This document shows, piece after piece, positions 52,903-61,726 of a stretch of DNA of 64,000 nucleotides. Position 1 is the stretch's first letter. Each line of letters starts with the position of its first letter. The notes under the pieces were generated by a model. It saw only the letters and a list, made by a program, of their open reading frames with translations, made no database searches and had not been told where the DNA came from. A program made the translations under genes and the position numbers. Source of the DNA: Aliiroseovarius pelagivivens (GTDB lineage: Bacteria > Pseudomonadota > Alphaproteobacteria > Rhodobacterales > Rhodobacteraceae); contig NZ_OMOI01000002.1 in assembly GCF_900302485.1 (NCBI RefSeq), positions 62,001-126,000 on the forward strand. Reading direction: 5' to 3'.

Positions 52903-54558
52903 ATGCGCCACGGCGGACAAATCCTTGTCGATCACCTGAAAACCGAAGGCGTCAGCCGCGTATTTTCCGTACCCGGCGAAAGCTTTCTGGCCGCACTGGA
53001 CGGGCTATATGACAGCGGGATTGAAAACGTCGTCTGCCGGCAGGAAGGCGGGGCCGCCATGATGGCCGAGGCGCATGGCAAGCTGACCGGCGCGCCGGGT
53101 GTTCTGTTCGTGACGCGCGGTCCGGGGGCGACGAATGCGTCTTCCGGCATTCACGTGGCGATGCAGGACGCGACACCGATGGTGGTTTTCGTCGGACAAA
53201 TCGCGCGCGCGCATCGTGATCGTGGCGCGTTTCAAGAAGTCGATTATCGCGCCTTCTTCGGCCCGCTGGCCAAATGGTCCTGCGAGGTCGACCAGACCGA
53301 ACGCCTGCCTGAATACCTTGCCCGCGCCTTCCACGTGGCCCGCACTGGGCGCCCGGGGCCCGTCGTCGTGGCGCTGCCCGAGGATATGCTGAGTGATGTG
53401 GCCGACGTGCCGGATCGCCCCGCCGTGCCTGCTACACAGGGCCGCGTTTCCAGCGCGGACGCGGGTGCGATGCTGGCAGCAATCGAGACCTCGGCGCGTC
53501 CGCTTTTGATCGCAGGCGGACCGGGTTGGACCGCTGACGCAGGCGCGGACCTCATGGCATTCGCCGCCCAAAACGCCTTGCCCGTCGCCACCGCGTTCCG
53601 CCGACAGGATTACGTCGACAACCGCCATCCAAATTATGTCGGAGATCTTGGCCTTGGCATCAACCCGGCGCTGAAGACCATGTTCGACGAGGCCGACACG
53701 CTGGTCGTTCTGGGTAGCCGTCTGGGCGACATCCTGACCGGCAGCTACGAGATGCTGGATCCGATCCACACCGGAAAACGCATCGTGCATGTCTATCCCT
53801 GCGCCGAGGAATTGGGGCGTGTCTATCATGCGGATCAGACTGTTCTAGCGACTGGCCCGGCAGCGATTGCAGCGCTGAGTGAACCGCCCGCGCTGTCCGC
53901 AACCCCTTGGGCCGATTGGACGCAACAGGGCCGCGCCGCCTATGACGCTTTCCAAGCCCCGATCGAAACCCCCGGCCCGGTCAAGTTGGAACGCATCATG
54001 CATTGGCTGTCGGACACACTGCCCGACAACACTATCATGACGAATGGAGCAGGAAACTACGCCACATGGCTGCACCGCTATTTCCGTTTCAAGGAATACG
54101 GCACGCAGCTTGCCCCGACCTCAGGCTCGATGGGCTATGGCTTCCCGGCAGCAGTTGCAGCCAGCCTTCAGCACCCCGATCGCACCGTGATTGCATGGTT
54201 AGGGGATGGCGAGTTTCAGATGACCTTGAACGAGATGTCGACCGCTGTGCAGCACGGGGCAAAACCCATTGCGATCATTGTGAACAACGGGCGTTATGGC
54301 ACCATTAGGATGCACCAAGAACGCACTTATCCGGCGCGCGTCTCGGGCACCGATATGGCGAATCCTGAATTCGCAGATCTGGCCCGTGCCTATGGAGGCC
54401 ACGGCGAAACCGTCACCAAGGGCGAAGACTTCGAAGCTGCTTTCCAACGCGCAAAAGCGTCCGGAAAGCTGGCCGTGATCGATTTGGAGGTAGACCCGCA
54501 AGTCGCCACGCCGGGCCTGACTTTGGATCAGTTGCGCGCACAGGGCGAGGCGGGGTAA
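52903..54558 (+). CDS. Thiamine pyrophosphate-dependent enzyme, acetolactate synthase-like
   Basis: 551 residues from the ATG at 52903. The Shine-Dalgarno is weak, and upstream in-frame sequence runs into the divergent FMN reductase gene. The PYR domain has the catalytic Glu in VCRQEGGAAMMAEA. A central FAD/ADP-like domain follows, then the PP domain TPP motif GDGEFQMTLNEMSTAVQHG...VNNG. It belongs to the ilvB/benzoylformate decarboxylase superfamily. No small regulatory subunit is adjacent, so it is not the housekeeping IlvB. The substrate is unknown. Confidence 0.87.
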   Translation: MRHGGQILVDHLKTEGVSRVFSVPGESFLAALDGLYDSGIENVVCRQEGGAAMMAEAHGKLTGAPGVLFVTRGPGATNASSGIHVAMQDATPMVVFVGQIARAHRDRGAFQEVDYRAFFGPLAKWSCEVDQTERLPEYLARAFHVARTGRPGPVVVALPEDMLSDVADVPDRPAVPATQGRVSSADAGAMLAAIETSARPLLIAGGPGWTADAGADLMAFAAQNALPVATAFRRQDYVDNRHPNYVGDLGLGINPALKTMFDEADTLVVLGSRLGDILTGSYEMLDPIHTGKRIVHVYPCAEELGRVYHADQTVLATGPAAIAALSEPPALSATPWADWTQQGRAAYDAFQAPIETPGPVKLERIMHWLSDTLPDNTIMTNGAGNYATWLHRYFRFKEYGTQLAPTSGSMGYGFPAAVAASLQHPDRTVIAWLGDGEFQMTLNEMSTAVQHGAKPIAIIVNNGRYGTIRMHQERTYPARVSGTDMANPEFADLARAYGGHGETVTKGEDFEAAFQRAKASGKLAVIDLEVDPQVATPGLTLDQLRAQGEAG

Positions 54559-54571
54559 CCGCCACGCCCTG
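54541..54571. terminator. Hairpin between convergent TPP-enzyme and YCII genes
   Basis: Arms CAGGGCG-A-GGCGG and CCGCC-A-CGCCCTG pair with one A-A mismatch around a GGTAA loop. The loop contains the stop codon of the TPP-enzyme gene. No strong T run follows. It may serve as a weak bidirectional terminator. Confidence 0.4.
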
Positions 54572-54581
54572 TCGCTAAGGC

Positions 54582-54893
54582 TCAGCCCTTCGGCATCTCC
54601 ATCAGTTCGGCCAGATGGATCGTGCCCATCTGGATGAAACTGTTTTCACTGGCAATCGCCAAGGCCGTGTCCGCATCCGGTGCGTTGATCACGCAAAACC
54701 CCATCATCGGCTGCTTGAACCCTTCGCGGTGACCATCGCCATCCACGGTCCATTGCGCCTTGAATGGCGTCTCGGGCATCTCGAACACATCCGCGTATTT
54801 GGCAATCCACGCCTTATACGCGGCCTGCATCTCGGCCTTCTTGTCGTCGGGCACGTCCGTAGGCTCGTGATACGCCATGTAAAACTTCGGCAT
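54582..54893 (-). CDS. YCII-related small protein next to cobO
   Basis: 103 residues from the ATG at 54893, with GGAGG 7 nt upstream. It opens PKFYMAYHEP and ends FIQMGTIHLAELMEMP, a ferredoxin-like dimeric barrel of the YCII/DGPF-type group. These proteins have no clear general function, and some are lactone or dehalogenase-like enzymes. It starts 23 nt after cobO and is probably co-transcribed, so a role around corrinoid adenylation is conceivable but unproven. Confidence 0.72.
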   Translation of the reverse strand: MPKFYMAYHEPTDVPDDKKAEMQAAYKAWIAKYADVFEMPETPFKAQWTVDGDGHREGFKQPMMGFCVINAPDADTALAIASENSFIQMGTIHLAELMEMPKG

Positions 54894-54916
54894 CGTTTTT
54901 CCTCCCGTATTTGGGA

Positions 54917-55525
54917 TCAGTATTCGACCCCAATTTGCGCCTTGATGCCTGACCGGAACGGGTGTTTTACCAATTCCATCTCGGTCACCAGATCGGCAAT
55001 CTCGATCAGATCGTCCGACGCATTGCGCCCGGTCAGGACCACATGGGTCATGTCGGGTTTTTCTTCGACCAAAAACTTCACGACCTCGTTCACGTCGACA
55101 TAGTCGTAACGAATGGCGATGTTGATCTCGTCCAGCAGGACCATCTTGTTGGACGGATCGCGGATCAGATCTTTCGACTTCTCCCACGCGGCCTGTGCCA
55201 TTTCGATGTCACGGGTGCGGTCCTGCGTTTCCCAGGTGAAGCCTTCACCCATCGTGTAGAATTCGCAGATGTCGCTGAACTTGGCGTTGATCAGATCACG
55301 CTCGCCGCAATCCATCCCGCCCTTGATGAACTGCACCACGGCGCATTTCATATCAGCCGCAATGCAGCGGAAGATCATCCCGAACGCGGCCGAGCTTTTG
55401 CCCTTGCCCTTGCCCGTATGCACGATGATCAGACCCTTCTTGTCGGTCTTCGTCGCCATGATCTTGTCACGGGCGGCTTTCTTCTTTGCCATCTTTGTGG
55501 CGTGGCGATCGGGATCTACGGTCAT
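54917..55525 (-). CDS. cobO: Cob(I)yrinic acid a,c-diamide adenosyltransferase
   Basis: 202 residues from the ATG at 55525, with GAGG 6 nt upstream. Upstream in-frame starts exist but lack support. The CobA/CobO P-loop HTGKGKGKSSAAFGM is followed by VQFIKGGMDCGE, VLLDEINIAIRYDYV and VVLTGRNASDDLIE. It adds the 5'-deoxyadenosyl ligand to cobalt. It is separated from the upstream membrane gene by a hairpin and is followed by the YCII-like gene. Confidence 0.96.
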   Translation of the reverse strand: MTVDPDRHATKMAKKKAARDKIMATKTDKKGLIIVHTGKGKGKSSAAFGMIFRCIAADMKCAVVQFIKGGMDCGERDLINAKFSDICEFYTMGEGFTWETQDRTRDIEMAQAAWEKSKDLIRDPSNKMVLLDEINIAIRYDYVDVNEVVKFLVEEKPDMTHVVLTGRNASDDLIEIADLVTEMELVKHPFRSGIKAQIGVEY

Positions 55526-55585
55526 TCTGGCCTCACTTTGGAATGTCATGCCAGTGTGAGAGCACACTCCTCCAGATGCAAGAGC

Positions 55586-55610
55586 GGGCGCCCTGAAAAT
55601 CAGGACGCCC
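55586..55610. terminator. Hairpin between the membrane-protein gene and cobO
   Basis: Stem GGGCG-C-CCTG / CAGG-A-CGCCC with an AAAAT loop lies 29 nt after the stop of the minus-strand membrane gene. The clearer T-rich flank (CTATTTT) is on the plus strand, so activity as a minus-strand terminator is plausible but not certain. Confidence 0.45.
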
Positions 55611-55638
55611 GTCTATTTTGGCCACCGTGAGTGGTATA

Positions 55639-56844
55639 TTACTCGGCTGGTACGGCCGAGCTGAGTCCGCGGCCAAAATGCTGTTTGTTCAAGCGAACAA
55701 CCAGAACAATCATCGCCATTTGGAATGCAATCGCAATGGCGGAAATCACCCAGTACATCAGCGAGAACTTGTCAATCACGCCCGCTTTCACCAAGCCGGA
55801 GTTCAGGAAGAACTGCAACAGAACCGACAGGGCAACGCCCGGGCAGACCAGCGCATAGGAACCGGGCGAGGTCTCGTTTCCGAAGACAAAGCTTTTCCAA
55901 TAGCCAACGCGCGACAGCACAACCAGACCCAAGAGACCGAACAGCACCTGTACAGCGATCAGACGGGCAAGGAAGATCATGGTTTCCGCAGCCGAGCCGT
56001 GCACATCAAAGGTCACGTGCATACCGTGATCCTGACGCAGGAACATGATGCCAAGAATGGTCATCAGCGGGATGACGATCATCAGGGTCGGGGCAGCTTC
56101 CTTGGCAGTCCCGTGATGCAGCATCGAGTTGAAGGCCGTGAACAGGGCCAGTGCGGCATAGACGATCGAGCCCACACCGAAGAAGGTCGAGCCCACCAGC
56201 GACACGCCAACAACGATGGTGTTTGTGCTCATCGCGGCGGGGGCGGCAAACCCCACGGCGGTCATTGCCAGAGCGAAGGCAGGCAGCATCTGTGCAAAGC
56301 TGTTATGGGCAGTCACGTCGAAGACGCCACCCTTGGACAGAACGCGACCAAGGAAATCGCCGATATAGCTCAGCGCCAGAATGCCGATGGCCAGGAAGGC
56401 GGCCATGGCGAAGGGGAACAGGTACTCTACGATCGACCACAGGCCGGGCACGAAGACCAGACCGGCCACGAACATGCCGTTCACGCTCATCGCCAAGGCC
56501 AGCGGCATGGCAAGGATGGTGGTTTCCGCGTTCGAGTTCTTCAGCGCAGTGTAAGCTTCGGTTTTGCGGAAGGCCGAGAAGCTTTTCAGGTTCCAGATCA
56601 GGTATTTCAGGTTCAGGAAGACCATCGCGGCGATGCCGACCCACGCGACGACGATGGCGGTTTGCATCCCCATCGACCCGGTGGTGAATGCGGCCATGAT
56701 GTCCTCAAATACGGGTACGGGCTTGCCCGGGTGGTTCACCCAGAACATCAGGTACATGAAGAAGGTGACCGACAGGCCACCGGCCCCGACCGAGGCGAGG
56801 AAGTAGAGCGGCGAATATTTATCCGCGGGACGAGAGGTTTGCAT
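55639..56844 (-). CDS. Polytopic membrane protein of unknown function (TsoY-like?)
   Basis: 401 residues with about ten hydrophobic helices and short loops. The opening SPLYFLASVGAGGLSVTFFMYLMFWVNHPGK is distinctive, and an internal His pair occurs in MLHHGTAKEA. I tentatively associate it with the TsoY family of bacterial membrane proteins, remembered by its N-terminus and not certain. The overall look resembles TehA/SLAC1-type anion channels. It lies between cobO and the cobN/cobW locus and has its own promoter (56880-56908), so a B12 role is not implied. Confidence 0.72.
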   Translation of the reverse strand: MQTSRPADKYSPLYFLASVGAGGLSVTFFMYLMFWVNHPGKPVPVFEDIMAAFTTGSMGMQTAIVVAWVGIAAMVFLNLKYLIWNLKSFSAFRKTEAYTALKNSNAETTILAMPLALAMSVNGMFVAGLVFVPGLWSIVEYLFPFAMAAFLAIGILALSYIGDFLGRVLSKGGVFDVTAHNSFAQMLPAFALAMTAVGFAAPAAMSTNTIVVGVSLVGSTFFGVGSIVYAALALFTAFNSMLHHGTAKEAAPTLMIVIPLMTILGIMFLRQDHGMHVTFDVHGSAAETMIFLARLIAVQVLFGLLGLVVLSRVGYWKSFVFGNETSPGSYALVCPGVALSVLLQFFLNSGLVKAGVIDKFSLMYWVISAIAIAFQMAMIVLVVRLNKQHFGRGLSSAVPAE

Positions 56845-56879
56845 CGGATTTCTCCATTCATATTCTATTTCTTGAATAT

Positions 56880-56908
56880 CTTATAATTGCAAATGCAACT
56901 GTTAGCAA
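56880..56908 (-). promoter_or_regulatory. Promoter of the polytopic membrane protein gene
   Basis: On the minus strand, -35 TTGCTA (56908-56903) and -10 TATAAG (56885-56880) are separated by 17 bp. This is 36 nt upstream of the ATG at 56844. The spacer holds a near-palindrome TTGCATTTGCAA. Confidence 0.55.
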
Positions 56909-57005
56909 GTCGTCAGACTGCACATGTTGTCGCGGGGCGAAAATGCACGGATTTACCGATTGTTAACCAAGACAACGCAATGTGCAGGGGAAGGAGACAT
57001 CAACT

Positions 57006-57320
57006 ATGCGCCTTGCCCATTCCCTTTGTTTTCTGGCCCTTTCAGCCCTCGCTTCCTGCGACAGCCCCAGCCCGCAATTCATGCATCGCGACACCGCCAC
57101 CACGCGGGTCGAGGTCGAGGGCTCTACCTTTTCGGTGCATCAGCGCGAGAACTGGGTCGAGGTCTATCGCATCGGATTCGAGGCGCTGCCCCGCGTTCCG
57201 GTGATTCTGGCCCGCGCGAAGATCGCAATTGAACAGGCCACAGGCTGTAAGGTGGTCAAAGGGTCGCTCAGCGGCGATCAGGCCATTCAGAGGGCCGAGA
57301 TTGACTGCGACGCGGCTTAG
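57006..57320 (+). CDS. Small lipoprotein of unknown function
   Basis: 104 residues from the ATG at 57006, with GGAGA upstream. A signal peptide with lipobox SALASC places the lipidated Cys at residue 18. The mature part is a short alpha/beta domain with FSVHQRENWVEVYRIGFEALPR and two further cysteines (TGCKVV, EIDC) that could form a disulfide. No family is recognised. It is convergent with the acetyltransferase at 57317. Confidence 0.72.
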   Translation: MRLAHSLCFLALSALASCDSPSPQFMHRDTATTRVEVEGSTFSVHQRENWVEVYRIGFEALPRVPVILARAKIAIEQATGCKVVKGSLSGDQAIQRAEIDCDAA

Positions 57321-57799
57321 TCGGCCGGCTTCGGCGTCACCGTCTTGGAGAACTCGAATGACGTTGGGTGATCAAAGCCCGGATGGCGGTGTGTGCCAGT
57401 CTTGGTGAACCCCAGCCGCTCGAACGTACGTTGGTTCTCGACCAGTTCGACCCGCGTTTTCAGACGCAGAACCGACAGTTGCAAAGCACGCGCACGTTGT
57501 TCAGCCAGCTGGATCAATGCCCGCGCCAGCCCCTGCCGCTGCGCGTTTGGATGGACCGCAAGTTTACCAAGATAAAGCTCGGGCGGATTTGCGTCGGGGC
57601 GCGGTGTCAGAAACACGCAAGCCTGTTCGTCGATCACCCAGACCTCTCCTGTCCGGACCTGTGCGGCGATCCCATCCTCGGTCAACTGATGCAAAGAACT
57701 CGGCGGATCAATCCGCCCCTCCATCCCAGCGAAGGCAGTGCGAAGCAGCGCCAGAACCGGCGCCATATCTTCGTCCGCCCTGAGCCGTCGCGGTATCAC
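57317..57799 (-). CDS. GNAT family N-acetyltransferase (after cobN)
   Basis: 160 residues from the GTG at 57799, chosen because it overlaps the cobN stop (GTGA). An in-frame ATG at 57847 inside cobN is the alternative. The acetyl-CoA loop is AVHPNAQRQGLARALI. Substrate unknown. It is co-translated with cobN, but the significance of an acetyltransferase in this place is unclear. Confidence 0.86.
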   Translation of the reverse strand: MIPRRLRADEDMAPVLALLRTAFAGMEGRIDPPSSLHQLTEDGIAAQVRTGEVWVIDEQACVFLTPRPDANPPELYLGKLAVHPNAQRQGLARALIQLAEQRARALQLSVLRLKTRVELVENQRTFERLGFTKTGTHRHPGFDHPTSFEFSKTVTPKPAD

Positions 57800-60700
57800 C
57801 GGATCTGGTCCAGCATCGCCCGGGCCGAGTTTGACCGTGGCGTCCACAGCCCGCGTTCAATCGCTTCGCGCAGACGTTCGGCGATTTCCTTCAGCGCCGG
57901 GTCGTTGTGATCCTCGATGAACTCGCGCGTGTCGTCATCCTCGATGAAGGCGCTGTACACCAGATCGAAGTGATGGCTACGCACCGCGCCCGTGGTGGCT
58001 GCGAAGGCGAACATATAGTCGACCGTCGCCGCAATCTCGAACGCGCCTTTATATCCGTGGCGTTTCACCCCATCGATCCATTTTGGGTTCACAACGCGCG
58101 AGCGGACCACGCGGCCAATCTCGTCTTCCAGCGTGCGGATCACTGGGCGTTCAGGGCGCGAGTGGTCGTTGTGATAGATCGGTCGATCGCGACCCTGAAG
58201 GGTCGACACAGCCGCTGCTGCGCCACCTTCGAACTGATAGTAGTCGTCGCTGTCCAGAAGGTCGTGCTCGCGGTTGTCTTGGTTCTGCACGATGGCCTCG
58301 ACCTGTCCCAGTCGCGCCTCGAACCCTTCGCGGTCGCGGGTGCCTTCGCTGCCCGCCCCATACGCATAGCCACCCCATTCCAGATAAGCTTCGGCCAGAT
58401 CTGCCTTATCGGCCCAAAGCCGTTCGTCGATCATCGCCTGAAGCCCTGCGCCGTAAGCGCCGGGTTTCGAACCATAGACCCGCGACGCGCCCTCGCCCGC
58501 CCGCACACGCGCGGCGGCGGGGTTCACATCATCGGGCTCATCCATCGCCTGCACAGCGCGGGCGGCGCTATCGACCAACGAAATCAGCTGCGGAAAGGCA
58601 TCGCGGAAGAAGCCTGACACACGCAGGGTCACATCCACGCGCGGACGGCCAAGCGCCGAGGACGGGATCACTTCGAACCCGGTCACGCGGCGATTGGCGC
58701 TATCCCATTTAGGCTTCACCCCCATCAGCGCCAAGGCTTGTGCAATGTCATCGCCGCCGGTGCGCATGTTGGCGGTACCCCATGCCGTCACCAGCATCGA
58801 ACGTGGCCAGTCGCCATGGGTCTGTAGGTGTTTGTCGATCAGTAGGCTGGCTGATTTCCAGCCCAGCGCCCACGCGGTCGGCGTCGGCACAGCACGGCTG
58901 TCGACCGAGAAGAAATTGCGCCCCGTGGGTAGAACATCCAAACGTCCGCGGGTGGGGGCGCCGGATGGCGCAGGGGCGACGAATTGCCCGGCAAGGGCGG
59001 TGAGAAGCCCCTCCCCCTCGTCCGGCCCACAGGCCCGCACCGAGGGCAAAACCTGCGCATGATAGGCGTCAAGAACCGGGCGAGTTACGGCGAACTCTTC
59101 CGGCACTTCATCCCACGCGACTGCCGCCTGCGCCAGCAGCTCCAACCGTTCAACCGTATCGCCATTGCTACGCCAGTTGCCCGCCTCGATGGCTTCAAGG
59201 CGAGCGTGACGCGGGCCGTCATATTTGGCCGCCATGTCGCAATCCAGCGGATCAATATCCACTCTGCAATCGGCAGCCAAAGCCCGGATCAGAGACGCAT
59301 CCCCGCCCTCGCCTTGCCCGCGCGGCACGCGGACCAGCGCGATGCCAAGGTCGCGCTCCAGATCACCCACCGGAGACTGCCCGAACACATGCAATCCATC
59401 GCGGATCTGCGCCTCTTTCAACTCGCAAAGATAGGCATCCAGCTTGGCCAGATCGCTGTCTTCATCTTCGCCCGACATGCCGACATCGGCATCCAAACCT
59501 GTGGCTTGGGTCAGCGTCAGGATTTCACGGCGAAGATGCACGATCCGACGGGGATCGACACCAGCGGCTTCATAGTATTCATCCACCAAAGCTTCCAGAT
59601 CACGCAGCGGACCATAGGTCTCGGCCCGCGTCAGGGGCGGGGTCAGGTGGTCGATGATCACCGCCTGTGCGCGACGCTTGGCCTGCGTCCCTTCGCCGGG
59701 ATCGTTCACGATGAAGGGATAGACGTGGGGCATCGGGCCCATCACGGCCTCGGGCCAGCAGGTCTCGGACAGGGCGACGGCCTTACCCGGCAACCATTCA
59801 AGGTTTCCGTGCTTGCCCATGTGCACCAGCGCGTGTGCGCCAAAGACGTGACGCAGCCAGAAATAGAAGGCGAGATAGTTGTGCGGCGGCACAAGGTCGG
59901 GCGAGTGATAGGTCTCGGTCGGATCGATGTTATAGCCACGCGCGGGCTGTACGCCGACGACAACGTTTCCGAACTCCAGAACCGACAGCGAAAATGACCC
60001 ACAATCGACGTCACCCGGCGTGAAGAACGGGTCTTCTTCGGGCTTGCCCCAGCGGCTCTCAATCGCCTCACGCATCTCCCAAGGCAGTTGGCCATAGTTG
60101 ATCTGATAGTCCGACATCGGCATGGTAACTCCGCCCGTACGTGCGGCCCGGTCGGTCAGCCAGTTGGTCGGCCCCGCCATCACGGCCTGCATCAAGGCGT
60201 CGCTGTCCGCAGGTGCGTCGGCAACTCTGTACCCCTGATCCGCCAGCAGCCCCAGCGCATGCACTACGGCGGCAGGCGTATCCAGCCCTACGCCGTTGGC
60301 CAGTCGCCCATCTTTGTTGGGATAGTTCGCCATGATCAGCGCGACTTTGCGCGATCCGGCCTCGGCCCGACGCAGACGCGCCCAGTTGGCGGCAAGCTCG
60401 GCCACGAATTGAACGCGATCCCCAAGCGCCATGTAGGTCGCAATGGGGCATTCGGTGGCTTCGTCAAAGAAAGCCTCGCCCTTGAAACTGATCGCGCGGG
60501 ACAGGATGCGGCCGTCCACCTCTGGCAGGGCCACGTTCATGGCGATGTCGCGCGCAGACAGTCCGGTCAGTCCCTCGGCCCATGCCTCTTCGCTGGACCC
60601 GGCAAGCACCACTTGGAATACGGGCGCCGCATTGCACCACGGGGCTTCGAACGGGTTCTGGCTGGGGGCGTCGCCTTGGTGCGGCGAGCCGACGGCGAAG

Positions 60701-61497
60701 GAGGTGCAATTCAGGATAACCTCTGGCTTGGCCTCAGAAAATAGGCTCTCCAGCGTAGCCACAGACACCGGGTCTTTCAAAGACGCCACGAACACCGGCA
60801 ACGGATTCAGCCCTTTGCGCAGCAACGACTTCACCAGCCGATTGATCGGGTTCAGCCCCGCGCCCTGCACCAGCGCGCGATAGAAGACGATGGGGACAAC
60901 AGACGCTCCGTTGGTCCACGCCTCCTGCGCGGCGGACAGATCCGCAACGCCAGCACCCGGCCAATAGACGCCCGCGCGCAGCAAGGGGCGTGCGGCTTCA
61001 GGGCGCTCGCCGCTGTCCAGCATCGCCTTGGCATAACTCAGGAACCCAACCGAGTTCTCTGGCCCGCCTTCGACCAGATACGCCCAAAGCGCATCATAGT
61101 CTTCGTCCGGCACCGTCGACAGCGCCCGAAGCTCGGCGTCCGGCTTGTCGTCACCCGGCAACAGCGCCAAAGGCACGCCCGCGTCGCGCAGATGGGCCGC
61201 ATATTGCTCGGCCCCATATTTCCAGTAACCGACGCCGCCCAACACGCGCGCCACGACCAACCGCGACTTCGTCGCGCAGTTGTCGATATGCAGATCAACC
61301 GACATCGGATGCGCCAGATGCATCATGTTGGCAAGACGCAGGCCGGGGGCGTCCGCCATCTCGGCCCGCGCCTGTGCAAGGCCGGCAAGTTCCGTGTCTG
61401 CCGCCGAAATGAACACCAGATCCGAAGGCGTCTGCCCCAGATCCACCGGTTCTTTTCCGTCATCAATGCTGCCCGGAGTGGCTGCCAGAAGATGCAT
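57796..61497 (-). CDS. cobN: Cobaltochelatase large subunit CobN
   Basis: 1233 residues, usual length for CobN. Typical segments include HLRREILTLTQATG, GKHGNLEWLPGKAVALS and VNPKWIDGVKRHGYKGAFEIAATVDYMFAFAATT near the C-terminus. With CobS and CobT it inserts Co2+ into hydrogenobyrinic acid diamide using ATP in the late-insertion (aerobic) route. CobS/CobT are not in the window. It follows cobW and a GNAT gene on the same strand, but 229 bp containing a small opposite-strand gene intervenes, so it may have its own promoter. Confidence 0.97.
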   Translation of the reverse strand: MHLLAATPGSIDDGKEPVDLGQTPSDLVFISAADTELAGLAQARAEMADAPGLRLANMMHLAHPMSVDLHIDNCATKSRLVVARVLGGVGYWKYGAEQYAAHLRDAGVPLALLPGDDKPDAELRALSTVPDEDYDALWAYLVEGGPENSVGFLSYAKAMLDSGERPEAARPLLRAGVYWPGAGVADLSAAQEAWTNGASVVPIVFYRALVQGAGLNPINRLVKSLLRKGLNPLPVFVASLKDPVSVATLESLFSEAKPEVILNCTSFAVGSPHQGDAPSQNPFEAPWCNAAPVFQVVLAGSSEEAWAEGLTGLSARDIAMNVALPEVDGRILSRAISFKGEAFFDEATECPIATYMALGDRVQFVAELAANWARLRRAEAGSRKVALIMANYPNKDGRLANGVGLDTPAAVVHALGLLADQGYRVADAPADSDALMQAVMAGPTNWLTDRAARTGGVTMPMSDYQINYGQLPWEMREAIESRWGKPEEDPFFTPGDVDCGSFSLSVLEFGNVVVGVQPARGYNIDPTETYHSPDLVPPHNYLAFYFWLRHVFGAHALVHMGKHGNLEWLPGKAVALSETCWPEAVMGPMPHVYPFIVNDPGEGTQAKRRAQAVIIDHLTPPLTRAETYGPLRDLEALVDEYYEAAGVDPRRIVHLRREILTLTQATGLDADVGMSGEDEDSDLAKLDAYLCELKEAQIRDGLHVFGQSPVGDLERDLGIALVRVPRGQGEGGDASLIRALAADCRVDIDPLDCDMAAKYDGPRHARLEAIEAGNWRSNGDTVERLELLAQAAVAWDEVPEEFAVTRPVLDAYHAQVLPSVRACGPDEGEGLLTALAGQFVAPAPSGAPTRGRLDVLPTGRNFFSVDSRAVPTPTAWALGWKSASLLIDKHLQTHGDWPRSMLVTAWGTANMRTGGDDIAQALALMGVKPKWDSANRRVTGFEVIPSSALGRPRVDVTLRVSGFFRDAFPQLISLVDSAARAVQAMDEPDDVNPAAARVRAGEGASRVYGSKPGAYGAGLQAMIDERLWADKADLAEAYLEWGGYAYGAGSEGTRDREGFEARLGQVEAIVQNQDNREHDLLDSDDYYQFEGGAAAAVSTLQGRDRPIYHNDHSRPERPVIRTLEDEIGRVVRSRVVNPKWIDGVKRHGYKGAFEIAATVDYMFAFAATTGAVRSHHFDLVYSAFIEDDDTREFIEDHNDPALKEIAERLREAIERGLWTPRSNSARAMLDQIR

Positions 61498-61560
61498 GTC
61501 GCGTCCCTTGCGTTAAGATGTTATGGACCGGGCAAACGTGACCCGATCAAGGTGGACCCA

Positions 61561-61719
61561 ATGGATTACAAAGCAGCAGGCGCGCCGAAACCCGCCAAAG
61601 GCACCCCGCGCCATTCCGAACATAATGCTCGCGGCACAGCGAAAAATCCGCTGAACCGTAAAGACGACAAGGCTGCGTTGCTGGCCCGGATGAAAGCCGC
61701 AGCGGCCAAAAAAGACTGA
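61561..61719 (+). CDS. Small basic protein divergent from cobN (52 aa)
   Basis: 52 residues beginning MDYKAAGAPKPAKGT and ending KAAAAKKD, rich in Lys, Ala and Arg. AAGGTGG lies 6 nt upstream of the ATG. It occupies the only gap between cobN and the GNAT gene, on the opposite strand. Composition suggests nucleic-acid binding or disorder. It has no recognised family. Reality is supported by the ribosome-binding site, the otherwise unexplained gap, and a faint memory of similar short proteins in relatives. Confidence 0.6.
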   Translation: MDYKAAGAPKPAKGTPRHSEHNARGTAKNPLNRKDDKAALLARMKAAAAKKD

Positions 61720-61726
61720 GGCCCGC

